From Georgenia soli (GTDB lineage: Bacteria; Actinomycetota; Actinomycetes; Actinomycetales; Actinomycetaceae), in assembly GCF_002563695.1 (NCBI RefSeq), contig NZ_PDJI01000004.1, positions 3,100,001 through 3,164,000 of the forward strand: a stretch of 64,000 bases of DNA, in the 5' to 3' direction. The position numbers were made by a program, and so were the translations under genes. Positions 9,885 through 18,671 of the stretch are shown here, one piece after another. Below the pieces are notes generated by a model that saw only the letters and a list, made by a program, of their open reading frames with translations, was not told the origin of the DNA and ran no database searches. Each line of letters begins with the position of its first letter. Positions within the stretch are counted from its first letter, which is position 1.

Positions 9885-10011
9885 GCCGTTCCCCTGCGTT
9901 CGGCGGACGCCTCCATGGTGGCAGAGACAGTGCCTGCCATCCTCACGAGAACCGGTGCCGCCCGGGACGAAAACTGCGTCCGTTCCCCGCCGGGGCGGCA
10001 GGCGCCGCCAC

Positions 10012-10017
10012 TACCGT
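10012..10017 (+). promoter_or_regulatory. -10 hexamer of a likely leaderless promoter
   Basis: TACCGT fits the actinobacterial TAnnnT -10 pattern and lies 6 bases before GTG 10024, so the transcript would begin at the start codon. No good -35 is visible. The site supports GTG 10024 over upstream starts. Confidence 0.4.
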
Positions 10018-10023
10018 TCCCTC

Positions 10024-13000
10024 GTGGGAGGTGTCGCACGGCGGGTCGTCAGCGTGGTCTTCGCGGACCTCGTCGGCTTCACCGCGCTGTCCGAGCGGCT
10101 CGACGCCGAGGACGTCGCCCGGATCCAGGACGAGTTCTTCGCCCGCGCGACCGCCGCGCTCCAGGAGCACGGAGGGGTCGTCGAGAAGTACATCGGCGAC
10201 GCCGTCATGGCGACCTTCGGGGTCGCGCTGGCCTCGGACGACGACGCCGTCCGGGCGGTCCGGGCCGCCACCGAGCTCAGGAACGCTGCCCGCCGGACCG
10301 AGGCGCCGCTGGGGCTGGTCGCCGGCACCCTGGACCTCCGGGTCGGCGTCAACACGGGCGAGGTCGTCGTCTCCCGGGTCGGCGACGGCTGGCGCGTCAC
10401 GGGCGACGTGGTCAACACGGCCGCGCGCCTGCAGGCCGCGGCTTCCCCGGGCGAGGTGCTGCTCGGGCCGGAGACCGCCTTCGGCGTCGCCCACGCGTTC
10501 GCGCTCGAACCGGCGGGCGAGGTGACGCTGCGCGGGAAGGCGCAGCCGGTGTCCGTCTGGCGACCGGTCGGCAGGCACGCCGTCGCCCGCCGGGGCCTGG
10601 CCGCGCTCGGGCTCCACGCCCCGACGCTGGGTCGCGGGCGCATCCTCGAGGACCTCCTCGGCCGGCTCGCCCCGGCCGACGTCCCGGGCCCTGGCGCCGC
10701 CCGGCGTCGTGCCGTGCTCGTGGTGGCCCCGCCCGGGGTCGGGAAGTCGCGCCTGGCCGAGGAGGTGTGCCTGCGGGCGGCGGCGGCCGGGCACCCCACC
10801 CTCGTCGCGCGGGCCGGTGGGGCGACGGGTGGAACGGCGGGCGGGTACGGGGCGGTCGCCCAGCTCGTGCGGGGGGCGCTCGCCGTCACCGGCGCGGGGT
10901 CGACGGCGGAGGCCGCGACCGCGGCCGGCGCCGCATGTTCCGCGGGTCACGCAGGTCCTGCAGGTTCGGCAGCTTCCGCACCTCCCGCAGGTCCGGGGGG
11001 CCAGGACGGGGTGGCGGCGTGGCCCGAGGGCAAGGGCTTCGGGGCCGAGCACGCGCGCACCGCGGCGGGGCACGTGCGCGCCCTGCTGGACGGCCGGACG
11101 CTCACCGCGGAGCCGGCAGACCTGTTCACCTCCTGGGTGTCCGTGCTCGACGCAGTGCCGGGGCCGGAGCCGTTGTGGGTGGTCGAGGACGTCCACGCCG
11201 CGGGTCCGGACCTGCGCGCCTTCCTGGCCCACGTCCTCACGGACCCAGGACGTGGTCTCGTGGTGCTCACGGCCCGCCCCGACGCCTCCCTCACCGACGC
11301 CGGCCCGCTCGCGACGGTCCCGGTGCTGCACCTGGCGGCGCTCGACGGCCACGACACGGAGGCGCTCGTGCACTCCCTGGTCGGCCCCGGGGCCGTACCG
11401 GAGCGGTACGTGCGGGGGATCGTCCGGGTCTCCGGCGGCAACCCGCTCTTCGTCGAGGAGCTGCTGCGCTCGTGGATCCTCGGCGGGGTGCTGAGGCCCC
11501 GGGAGGGCGGCTGGGTCTTCGACGGTGAGCTCGAGCCGGCGCTGCCGACGACCGTCCACGCCATCTACCAGGCGCAGCTCGACCGGCTCGCCCCCGGGTC
11601 CCGGGCCGTCGTCGAACGCGGCTCGGTGCCCGGCACCACCTTCCCCTCGGCGGCCCTGCCCGCCCTCGGGGTGGACGACGCCTCCCCGGCGCTCGACGCC
11701 CTCACCCGGGCGGGCCTGCTCAGCGGTCCGCACGACGGCCTCGTCCTCGACACCTCCTACAGCTACCGCCACGCCCTCCTGCGCGACACCGCCTACGCGT
11801 CTCTCGCCCGGGGGCAGCGGGCGCAGCTGCACGCGCGGTTCGCCGAGTGGGTGCGCGAGCGAGGGCCCGCCGAGCTCGTGGGTCTGCACCTCGCCCTCGC
11901 CCTCGACTCGTTGCCCGGCACCGCCGCCGACCTGGACGGCCGTCAGCCCGGTGACGTCGCCGACGAGGCCGCCCGGTGGCTGGAGCGGGCCGCCGCCGAG
12001 CAGCTCGTCCCAGCACCGCAGCGCGCCGCCGAGCTGCTGGGCAAGGCGCTCGACGTCGCTCCCGGCGCGCCCGGTCTCGTACGGCTGCGCCGCACGCTGG
12101 CCCGCGCCGAGGCACTGCGACGGTCCGGCCGCCTCGCCGACGCCATGGTGACGTTCCGCGACGGCGGCACCCTCGCCCGCGAGGTCGGCGCCCCGGCTGG
12201 CCTGGCGGAGGCGGCGCTCGGGTACGAGAACGCCCTCTTCGCCAGCCGCCTGCCCCGGGAGACCTGGGGCGAGGACGGCCTCGTGCTGCTCCGTGCCGCG
12301 CTGGAGTCCGGGCAGGTGGACGGTGCGGAGGGCACCGAGAACCTCGGTGCTCCGTTGCCCGGCGGCGGCACACCGCCTCACGCCGGGTCGCCCGCCGGGG
12401 CCGCCGCGTCGACACGTACCGGCGCTGCCTCCGGCACCCGCGCCGAGGTCCGCCTGCTCGCCGCGCTCGGCCGGGCGCTCGTCTACTCCGGCAGGCGCGG
12501 TGAGGGCGTCGCCGCCGCGGCCGAGGCGGTCCGGCTCGCCGAGGCCGCGGGTGACGCGGCGGCGGTCGCCGAGTGCTCGCTCGCGCAGCGGGCCGGCCTG
12601 GCGAGCCCGGCGCACCTGGGCGAGCGGCTGGCCGGGCTCGACCGCGCCGTCGCCGCCGCGGCGCTCACCGACGACGGCGAGCTGCAGCTCGAGGCCGCCC
12701 GCCTCCAGCTGGTCGACGCGCTCGAGGCTGGGGATGTCGCCCTCGCCGGCGAGGCGCAGCGCCGCGCCACCGAGCTGGCGACCCACCTGGGCCGGCCGCT
12801 GTACCTCTGGTACCCGCCGATGTGGGAGGCGATGCACGCGCTCCTCGCCGGCAGCTACGCGGCGGCGCCCGGCCTGATCGACGCGTTCTCCGAGCAGGCC
12901 CACCGCTCCCACTACGCCGACGCGGGGATGGTGCGGACCATCCAGCTGCTCGAGCTGCAGCTCATGACGGGCGGCGCGCCGCAGGCCGTCGCCGAGGTCG

Positions 13001-13536
13001 AGGCTCTCGCCGAGGAGGCGCCGGACCGGTGGAGCTTCGCCGTCGCCGTCGTGCACGCCCGCGCGGGTGACGCCGTCGCGGCGCGAAGGGCGCTCGACCG
13101 GTACACCAGGGCCGACCTCAAGAACGTCGCCGACGACCTCAGCCGCAGCACGACCCTCGCCTACCTCGCCGAGGCGGCGACCGCCGTCGGGACGCCGCAG
13201 GAGTGCCGAGGGGTGGCGCAGCTGCTCCAGCCGTGGAGCGGGCACGTCGTCGTGCTCGGCTCAGGTGCGCTGTGCCTGGGTGCGGCGGACCACTTCCTCG
13301 GGGTCGCGCTGCGGGCGGCGGGGGAGACGGACGCCGCGGTCCGGCACCTGCGGGCGGCCGTCGAGCAGAACGACGCCCTCGGCGCGGCGGGGCGTGCTGC
13401 GTGGTCACGGGCGGAGCTGGGGCGCACCATGCGGGGGGACGGACGGCCGGGAGCGACCGAGCTGTTGCGGCGCGCCCGGGCGGACGCCGTCGCGCTCGGC
13501 CTGGCGCCGCTGGGCCGGGCACTGGAGCAGGGATGA
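10024..13536 (+). CDS. Class III adenylate/guanylate cyclase-AAA ATPase-TPR protein
   Basis: The 1170-residue protein opens with a class III cyclase domain (about 8-170): FADLVGFT with metal ligand D15, EKYIGDAVMATFG with D59, and transition-state residues N131 and R135 in VNTAARL, so it looks active. A STAND/AAA module follows, with Walker A APPGVGKS near 236-243 and Walker B-like LWVVEDVHA. The rest is helical and TPR-like. An Ala/Gly/Pro-rich insert follows the Walker A region (about 295-345). This architecture is common in actinobacterial and mycobacterial signalling regulators, but the signal is unknown. The start is set by the cyclase domain boundary and the TACCGT element. Confidence 0.85.
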   Translation: MGGVARRVVSVVFADLVGFTALSERLDAEDVARIQDEFFARATAALQEHGGVVEKYIGDAVMATFGVALASDDDAVRAVRAATELRNAARRTEAPLGLVAGTLDLRVGVNTGEVVVSRVGDGWRVTGDVVNTAARLQAAASPGEVLLGPETAFGVAHAFALEPAGEVTLRGKAQPVSVWRPVGRHAVARRGLAALGLHAPTLGRGRILEDLLGRLAPADVPGPGAARRRAVLVVAPPGVGKSRLAEEVCLRAAAAGHPTLVARAGGATGGTAGGYGAVAQLVRGALAVTGAGSTAEAATAAGAACSAGHAGPAGSAASAPPAGPGGQDGVAAWPEGKGFGAEHARTAAGHVRALLDGRTLTAEPADLFTSWVSVLDAVPGPEPLWVVEDVHAAGPDLRAFLAHVLTDPGRGLVVLTARPDASLTDAGPLATVPVLHLAALDGHDTEALVHSLVGPGAVPERYVRGIVRVSGGNPLFVEELLRSWILGGVLRPREGGWVFDGELEPALPTTVHAIYQAQLDRLAPGSRAVVERGSVPGTTFPSAALPALGVDDASPALDALTRAGLLSGPHDGLVLDTSYSYRHALLRDTAYASLARGQRAQLHARFAEWVRERGPAELVGLHLALALDSLPGTAADLDGRQPGDVADEAARWLERAAAEQLVPAPQRAAELLGKALDVAPGAPGLVRLRRTLARAEALRRSGRLADAMVTFRDGGTLAREVGAPAGLAEAALGYENALFASRLPRETWGEDGLVLLRAALESGQVDGAEGTENLGAPLPGGGTPPHAGSPAGAAASTRTGAASGTRAEVRLLAALGRALVYSGRRGEGVAAAAEAVRLAEAAGDAAAVAECSLAQRAGLASPAHLGERLAGLDRAVAAAALTDDGELQLEAARLQLVDALEAGDVALAGEAQRRATELATHLGRPLYLWYPPMWEAMHALLAGSYAAAPGLIDAFSEQAHRSHYADAGMVRTIQLLELQLMTGGAPQAVAEVEALAEEAPDRWSFAVAVVHARAGDAVAARRALDRYTRADLKNVADDLSRSTTLAYLAEAATAVGTPQECRGVAQLLQPWSGHVVVLGSGALCLGAADHFLGVALRAAGETDAAVRHLRAAVEQNDALGAAGRAAWSRAELGRTMRGDGRPGATELLRRARADAVALGLAPLGRALEQG

Positions 13537-13552
13537 ACCATCGGGAGCAGCG

Positions 13553-14338
13553 GTGATCGACGACGCGGCACGACTGATCGGGCGGGAGTGGGCCGCCTTC
13601 CTCGAGCTCCTCGGGGGAAGTTCCTGGGACTCGCCGACGCGGCTGGCGGGGTGGACGGTGGAGGACCTGGCGCGTCACGTGCACTGGGGCATGACGCTCG
13701 AGGCCGACGCCCTCGAGATCGCCGCGGGCAGCGACGACGGGCACGTCGATGGCCACGGCGGCGCGGTTCACGGCGGCACGTCGGTCGGTGAACGACGTGC
13801 GGCGGGGGTCGACCTCGAGGGGCCCCGCGACCAGATCGTCCCGGCGCTGAGGCGTGCGCGGGCGCGTCTCCTTGCGGCCCTCGCCGCGGTACCGACGGAG
13901 CCGGGCACGGTGCTGCCCATGCCTTACGGGGACGTCCCGCTCGAGCTGGGACTGCAGGTCTTCGTCATGGAGGCGGCGGTGCACCGCAGCGACCTCGCCC
14001 ACGCCGTCGGGGCCGACGGCCTCCTCGCCCCGGACGCGCACGCCGCGGCGGCGACGGTGCTGCAGGCTTTCTGGCCCGCGCTCGCGGCGGCCGCCGTCGC
14101 CACGCCGCCGCCCGGCACCGCCTTCCTGCTGCGCGGGACGACGGTGCGGGTCGAGGTCGAGTACGACGGCGCCGGCTGGGGCCCGCCGTCCGGGCCGCCC
14201 GCCGTCGTCGTCAGCGGTGACGATGACGCGGTCCTGCTCGCCGGGTACGGGCGCGTGCCGATGGACGCGGCTCCGGTCAGGGTCGAGGGGGACCGGGCGC
14301 TGGCGCGGCGCCTGAAGGAGTTCGTCCCGGGGCCGTGA
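13553..14338 (+). CDS. Mycothiol-dependent maleylpyruvate isomerase-family protein
   Basis: The 261-residue protein has an N-terminal DinB/MDMPI-like helical bundle: SPTRLAGWTVEDLARHVHWG contains the characteristic His pair (H42, H44) that begins the metal site, and a second conserved His (VHRSDLAHA) follows. The C-terminal part is a sterol-carrier-like domain. Family members transfer or isomerise with mycothiol as cofactor, but the substrate here is unknown. The start GTG lies 14 bases after the stop of the cyclase gene, so the two are probably cotranscribed. Confidence 0.75.
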   Translation: MIDDAARLIGREWAAFLELLGGSSWDSPTRLAGWTVEDLARHVHWGMTLEADALEIAAGSDDGHVDGHGGAVHGGTSVGERRAAGVDLEGPRDQIVPALRRARARLLAALAAVPTEPGTVLPMPYGDVPLELGLQVFVMEAAVHRSDLAHAVGADGLLAPDAHAAAATVLQAFWPALAAAAVATPPPGTAFLLRGTTVRVEVEYDGAGWGPPSGPPAVVVSGDDDAVLLAGYGRVPMDAAPVRVEGDRALARRLKEFVPGP

Positions 14339-14536
14339 CTTGGGTGGTCGGGAGCCTCGCTGAGGCTCGTCGCCCCACGCGACCCGGGACGGAGCGTCTG
14401 GCCCCCTTGGCACGGGTCTGGCGCTACGCCGTTGTCCACAGGCTCGGACCGCGTCTACCGCCGGGAGGTTTCCTCCGCTAGTTTCCGGGAATGACCGGTT
14501 TGGGCCGGTCTGCTCTACCGACCATGGGGGTGGCGG

Positions 14537-15175
14537 GTGGACGAAGGGGTGGCGCTCCTCGAGAGCGAGGTGCGCGAGCTCGTCCGTCGGCGTGGGGTCG
14601 ACCCGGCGCGCGACGCCGAGGGCGTGCGGGCGCTGGTCTCCGCAGCGCTGGCTGACTACGACGACCGGTCGGTGGCCGGGCTGGTGCCGCCGATCGGTGA
14701 TCCGGAGGCGGCCGCGAAGGAGGTCGTCGACGCCGTCGCCGGACTGGGGCCGTTGCAGCGCTACCTCGACGACCCCGAGATCGAGGAGATCTGGATCAAC
14801 GAGCCGGGCAAGGTCTTCGTCGCCCGCTCCGGCCGTTCGGAACTGACCACGACCATCCTCGACGACGCGCAGGTGCGCGACCTCGTCGAACGGATGCTCC
14901 GCGCCTCCGGGCGCCGCCTGGACCTGTCGACACCCTTCGTCGACGCGTCGCTCGCCACGGGCGAGCGGGTCCACGTCGTCATTCCGGACATCACCCGGTC
15001 GGCGTGGGCGGTCAACATCCGCAAGTACGTGACGCGTGCCCGGCGCCTCGCGGACCTCGTCGCGCTCGGCTCCCTCACCCAGCAGGCGGCGACGTTCCTG
15101 GACGCGGCCGTGGTGGCGGGGATGAACGTCCTCGTCTCCGGGGCGACCCAGGCCGGAAGGAAACAGGTCAGTTAG
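14537..15175 (+). pseudogene. cpaF: cpaF/tadA pilus ATPase, 5' fragment (cut by element)
   Basis: This is the N-terminal half of the CpaF/TadA secretion ATPase that powers Tad pilus assembly. Residues up to 207 are normal: the family segment IEEIWINEPGKVFV, then RASGRRLDLSTPFVDA and a MNVLVSGATQAG run that should continue as the Walker A lysine. Host sequence ends at about 15156; the next bases belong to the integrated element and give RKQVS and a TAG at 15173-15175. The remainder lies at 24479-25091. As it stands the product lacks the P-loop lysine, Walker B and His box, so it cannot be an active ATPase. Confidence 0.93.
15149..15163. other. Left attachment site (attL) of the integrated element
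   Basis: CAGGCCGG (15149-15156) is the host-side half of the cpaF Walker A codons, followed by element sequence AAGGAAA. The right junction has CAGGCAGG followed by host TAAGACGACC. The shared CAGGCNGG contains the likely crossover; GG is the best candidate for the 2-bp core of a serine integrase, though other shared dinucleotides cannot be excluded. Confidence 0.75.
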
Positions 15176-15186
15176 CGGCCTGGCGG

Positions 15187-16200
15187 CTAACCGCCCGACG
15201 GAAGGAAGTAGCGGAAGCGCGTCGCTTTCAGGCTGGAGTCAGCTGCAACCCAGTCGGTCCACCAGCGGGTGTCGCCACCATCCGTCTGCACCGTGCCGTC
15301 GGCCTCTCTCCACCACTGAATGCCGTCGACCACGTACAGATCGGTAGGCGTGGTCTCGCGTGAGTTGTCGACCTCACCGATGGTCAGCTCCACCGTCTTC
15401 GCAGCGCCCGAGGTTCCTTTGACCTCCACGCGGCGTACGTCAGAGCCCTGGGTCACGAGCAAGTCGTAAGGCTTCGACGCACCCGTGTACTCGACTTCGT
15501 AGCCAAGCGAGATGTAAGCCTCAACGGCGAGGTTCACGGCGTGCCACTCGATTGCGCTCCTTACTGCGGAGTCCGCGATGTAGCCGCTATCTCCTCGCTT
15601 GTCCGCCTTCCCTCCTTGCCGGCTGGGGGAGGGGGCCGGACGGGGGACGCGCTCCAGCTCATCAAGACCCAGGACCTCCAGCACCTCGCGTGGCATTTTC
15701 ACGAAGTAGGTCTGTTGAGCGCGGAGTTCGCGCTTATCGCTGAAGCCGAATGGAAAATAGAGCGAGCCGCCATCGTGCTCGGTCTCTAATTCGGCAAGAA
15801 TTTGGCGGAGCTCGGCGTCGTGTGACCGCACGTCGGTGATGAGCACCGGGTCAGGCAGCAGCATAAAATTCAGAAGGGGCATTCGCCAGGCGGGACGGGG
15901 GGCCAGGCTCCCTGACGCTCGGCCGACGGTGCCTCTTGCCTGCCACTCAATGTCGGTGTCCTCGTAGGAGCCGGTCGCCTGGGACCATCCCACGATGCCT
16001 GGCTCACCGGCGAGGGATTTGTGCCAGTGCAGGACTACGTCGCCAGGCTGAACGTATGTAAGGAGCTCGTAACCCCAATATGGCCTACCGGAACCGTCGG
16101 CCGTCGGTGCGAATAGGTCGGCACCGAGATCGGATCGGTCCGTGATCTCCATCCAATACCGCTGCTCTGGATCGCCCGCCCACCACTCATTGATCGCCAT
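15187..16200 (-). CDS. EVE/PUA-like plus NO VEIN (DUF3883) nuclease-like protein
   Basis: The 337-residue protein has two parts. Residues 1-180 (WWAGDPEQRYWMEITDR near the start, GDVVLHWHKS, GIVGWS) look like an EVE/PUA-type domain, a fold known to read modified bases. Residues about 215-300 match the Protein NO VEIN C-terminal domain (DUF3883), with a PD-(D/E)XK-like pattern D246 in YDLL and E259-x-K261 in VEVKGT. I infer a nuclease that senses modified DNA, or a modification-state effector. It follows the ATPase gene after 42 bases, so the two form an operon. GC content is clearly below that of the host. No assigned defence system was recognised. Confidence 0.7.
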   Translation of the reverse strand: MAINEWWAGDPEQRYWMEITDRSDLGADLFAPTADGSGRPYWGYELLTYVQPGDVVLHWHKSLAGEPGIVGWSQATGSYEDTDIEWQARGTVGRASGSLAPRPAWRMPLLNFMLLPDPVLITDVRSHDAELRQILAELETEHDGGSLYFPFGFSDKRELRAQQTYFVKMPREVLEVLGLDELERVPRPAPSPSRQGGKADKRGDSGYIADSAVRSAIEWHAVNLAVEAYISLGYEVEYTGASKPYDLLVTQGSDVRRVEVKGTSGAAKTVELTIGEVDNSRETTPTDLYVVDGIQWWREADGTVQTDGGDTRWWTDWVAADSSLKATRFRYFLPSGG

Positions 16201-16242
16201 TTGTTCATCATGCCGAAGATCGCGCCTTAGGTCTGGCTAGAC

Positions 16243-17637
16243 CTACTGACGAGCCAGGAATCCCGCAAACTGCGCGTGTCGCTTCAAGGTGGTCCGGATG
16301 GCGTCCTTGATCGAGGACGGGCGGGTGCCCTCGCTACTGAACGCCTTTAGCTCGACGATGCAGGTCGACTGCTGGCTGTCTGGCCGGTCGACGGCGACGT
16401 CTGCGCGCACGGTGGCGTAGGGGGACTTGATGGTGCGCTCGTGCTCGGCCTGGATGTCGAGCATCCGCAAACACTTCGCGATCCTTTTGCCAAGCTGTGT
16501 CGGTTGGTTCGTGACACCGCCGTCGTACCAGGCGCGAGCCTGCTTCGCTCGCTCGGACTCGCGCTCGCGAAGGGGTCCATAGGTCGACGGATCCCAGTTC
16601 TCGGTGACGATGGAGAAGAAGTGCGACTTCTGGAACCGCCCGAGGTACGAGGGACTGGGCTCAAAATCCGGGTTATCGAGGTCTCGGCAAAGGTGATACA
16701 GATCAGCGGCGGCAATCGGGACTAAGCGAACATCAAAGTACAGCCGCGCACGATTAAGCTCGGTCAGCGGGAGCGTCCGGCGGTCGTCCTCGTTGAGCTC
16801 GCGATAGAAGGCGTTCCAGTCAAGCTTGTAGCCGTCACGCGCGTTCGTGAAACCGGCGACGCGGGTGATGCGCAACCCGTCGGTGACTGGCCAAAGCATG
16901 ACCACCTGGTACTGGGAGAGGTCCTGCATCCGCGACATCTGCTGTGCGAGGAGATCGCCTACTCCTTCGATGGTCGCGCCGAGGGTTGCTGCATGGTCAG
17001 CGATCTGCTCGATGTTCTCGCGGAGCACTTCGAAGTCCGCGAGCGGCTGCTCCTGGTTGTGAAATGCGAAGGTCTCCTCGACGATCTCGGCCCACTCCTC
17101 CGGCAAAGGCCCCGCGAGCTCGAAGTCGCGCTGAAGCAGGATGCGCTCATTGCGGCTGGTGGCAGCGGCGAGGGCCGCCTGAAAGTCGCGGCTGGTGGTT
17201 AGCCACAGGAATAAGACCGGCACGTCCTTGAGGTCGCCCCTATCAAGAAGACTGAGCCGCTCAACGAACTGAGTGGGGACTGCGGACTTCTCGGCGACGT
17301 TCTCCTCGTACTGATCGATGACTGCGATAAGGAGCTCTGGCCGGTTCCGGCGACCGCGCGCGTCGCGGATCTCCTGCAGCAGGGTGGCCTCGGAGACGAT
17401 GGCGGATCGTGACAGCTCCAGCACCTTCGTCTCCGGGAGGTGGGTGGCAAGCTCGCGCGCTGCTGAACTCTTGCCTGATCCGCTGCGACCAAAGATGGGA
17501 AGAAAGCGGATCCCCCCTGAGATCGCCATGGCGGCCTTCGCTCGCTGCACCAGCTCTAGCAATGGACGGTTGGGTCGCAGCCGCCCTCTGAAGGCGGGGT
17601 CGAGGTCTTCATATCGGGAAGGGAGCCGCGGGATCAC
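16243..17637 (-). CDS. P-loop ATPase with C-terminal PD-(D/E)XK-like motif
   Basis: The 464-residue protein begins with a P-loop NTPase: Walker A GRSGSGKS at 50-57 and Walker B LLIAVIDQYEE around D108, followed by a sensor-like LFLWLTTSR strand. This resembles STAND or AAA-type ATPases of mobile-element defence genes. The last 60 residues show D413 (RADVAV) and E429-x-K431 (VELKAF), the spacing of a PD-(D/E)XK nuclease core. The middle is unassigned. The start is the GTG at 17637. It is the first gene of a two-gene minus-strand operon with the NO VEIN-domain gene. I infer an ATP-gated nuclease or sensor; the family is not one I can name. Confidence 0.65.
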   Translation of the reverse strand: MIPRLPSRYEDLDPAFRGRLRPNRPLLELVQRAKAAMAISGGIRFLPIFGRSGSGKSSAARELATHLPETKVLELSRSAIVSEATLLQEIRDARGRRNRPELLIAVIDQYEENVAEKSAVPTQFVERLSLLDRGDLKDVPVLFLWLTTSRDFQAALAAATSRNERILLQRDFELAGPLPEEWAEIVEETFAFHNQEQPLADFEVLRENIEQIADHAATLGATIEGVGDLLAQQMSRMQDLSQYQVVMLWPVTDGLRITRVAGFTNARDGYKLDWNAFYRELNEDDRRTLPLTELNRARLYFDVRLVPIAAADLYHLCRDLDNPDFEPSPSYLGRFQKSHFFSIVTENWDPSTYGPLRERESERAKQARAWYDGGVTNQPTQLGKRIAKCLRMLDIQAEHERTIKSPYATVRADVAVDRPDSQQSTCIVELKAFSSEGTRPSSIKDAIRTTLKRHAQFAGFLARQ

Positions 17638-18010
17638 GCCACGTAGGCTAACGGGTAGCCCGCCACCGCCCGGTGTTCACGCCCTCCCGCGGAGAGCGTG
17701 TCGTTACGACTGGACGTGGTGCGGGCTACTGCCCAGATGCCCAGCTCTGTGCGCATCCATCCCCGTCTCGGGCAAGATGGTCCTTGCCACCACCCCTCGG
17801 TGGCACGAGTTGCACCCGTGGGGGGACGCAGTAGCAGGGTGCAGAGGTCGCATCGTGGAGGGTCTGATCCGGACCCGAGGCGGTACCACGGTGGTAACGA
17901 AGGCACCACAGTTGGGCATCCGGTAAGCCAGCGGGCTCCGGGTCGAGTCACCGGACGTGGCTCGGTAGGTACATCGCCTGACCAGCCGGTAACCCGGATT
18001 GGTTGGCAGG
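17638..18010. other. Divergent intergenic region of the element
   Basis: About 370 bases separate the minus-strand ATPase from the plus-strand phage-like operon, with no convincing gene. It should hold both promoters. One operator-like inverted repeat is visible: TACCAC-G-GTGGTA at 17884-17896. Several direct GC-rich words occur but no clear -35/-10 pair. Confidence 0.5.
17884..17896. promoter_or_regulatory. Operator-like inverted repeat
   Basis: TACCAC and GTGGTA are perfect 6-base complements around a single G, the symmetry of a dimeric repressor site. It lies in the divergent promoter region of the element. No repressor gene was found in the element to pair with it. Confidence 0.3.
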
Positions 18011-18046
18011 GGAGCCGTACCAGAACTCACTAGTTCTGGAGGCTCC
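18011..18046 (+). promoter_or_regulatory. RNA hairpin covering the ribosome binding site
   Basis: GGAGCC (18011-18016) and CCAGAACT (18020-18027) pair with AGTTCTGG (18032-18039) and GGCTCC (18041-18046), giving a stem of 8 plus 6 bp with a CACT loop and small bulges. The Shine-Dalgarno GGAGG (18038-18042) for ATG 18049 lies inside the 3' arm, so the structure would hide it. The same symmetry could also be a DNA operator. Confidence 0.55.
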
Positions 18047-18048
18047 AC

Positions 18049-18279
18049 ATGCCTACGACTGACCCCGTTGTCCTCGCCCGCAACAAGCTTTCTGCCCTTC
18101 ACGTGGGCAAAAAGCGCGGGCGCGTCCCCGATCCCGTGGCTGTAGCGGAAGCACGCCGGGAGCTGACCGCTGCCCACGTCGAGCGCGCCATTCGGAAGGC
18201 TCTGGATGCCGCCCCGCCGCTCACCCCCGAGCAGCGGGGGAACCTCGCCGCCCTCCTTATGGGAGTAGCGGACCGATGA
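18049..18279 (+). CDS. Small helical protein, first gene of the element operon
   Basis: The 76-residue product is Ala-, Arg- and Leu-rich and predicted helical, with no recognised family. It has a good GGAGG ribosome site 6 bases before the ATG, which lies in the hairpin at 18011-18046. The last codons overlap the ATG of the next gene (ATGA). Position and size would suit a recombination directionality factor or replication accessory, but nothing in the sequence proves this. Confidence 0.55.
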   Translation: MPTTDPVVLARNKLSALHVGKKRGRVPDPVAVAEARRELTAAHVERAIRKALDAAPPLTPEQRGNLAALLMGVADR

Positions 18280-18671
18280 GCGCAACGGGAAGCCGCCGTC
18301 CCGACGGCAACGGGACGGCGGCCAAGAGCACCGGGCAGGCAGCTCGTCTCAAGTTTGTCGCATGCCGCGACTGCACCGCCGCCTCGTGCGAAGACTGCGG
18401 GGGCGTCCACCACGACACGACCTGCCCCGTCGGCCGGACGCTCGCCAAGGTCGAGCGCAACGACCTCCGCTGGTTCGCCGCGCGTCCCTACGCCACGGAG
18501 CGCCGACGCCCGGCCAACTGGGCTGAGGCCGCGTCGGTGGAGCTGGAGTCGGGCTTCCTGCCGAGCCACGTCCACGTGATCCGGGGCAGCTCCGGCCAGC
18601 TGGCCTACGGCTACGGCGACAGCACGACCATCCGCGTGATGGTCATCGTGGGTGGTGGTCGGCGTGGCTGA
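18276..18671 (+). CDS. Small Cys-rich protein of unknown function
   Basis: The 131-residue protein has a cluster of Cys and His (CRDCTAASCEDCGGVHHDTTC, about residues 30-51), suggesting a zinc-binding fold in its N-terminal third. A WFAARPY-like stretch and a C-terminal strand follow. The ATG overlaps the previous stop and its end overlaps the primase start, so the three genes are translated as one unit. No family is recognised. A DNA- or protein-binding accessory for element replication or excision is plausible. Confidence 0.6.
   Translation: MSATGSRRPDGNGTAAKSTGQAARLKFVACRDCTAASCEDCGGVHHDTTCPVGRTLAKVERNDLRWFAARPYATERRRPANWAEAASVELESGFLPSHVHVIRGSSGQLAYGYGDSTTIRVMVIVGGGRRG

Noticed and set aside
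15176..15186. A functional read-through of the truncated cpaF
   Set aside because: The TAG at 15173-15175 follows five foreign codons, and all catalytic motifs after the P-loop are missing.
17698..18033. A 111-codon plus-strand frame between the ATPase and the element operon
   Set aside because: No ribosome site, unlikely composition, and it overlaps the hairpin that serves the next gene; treated as a chance frame.
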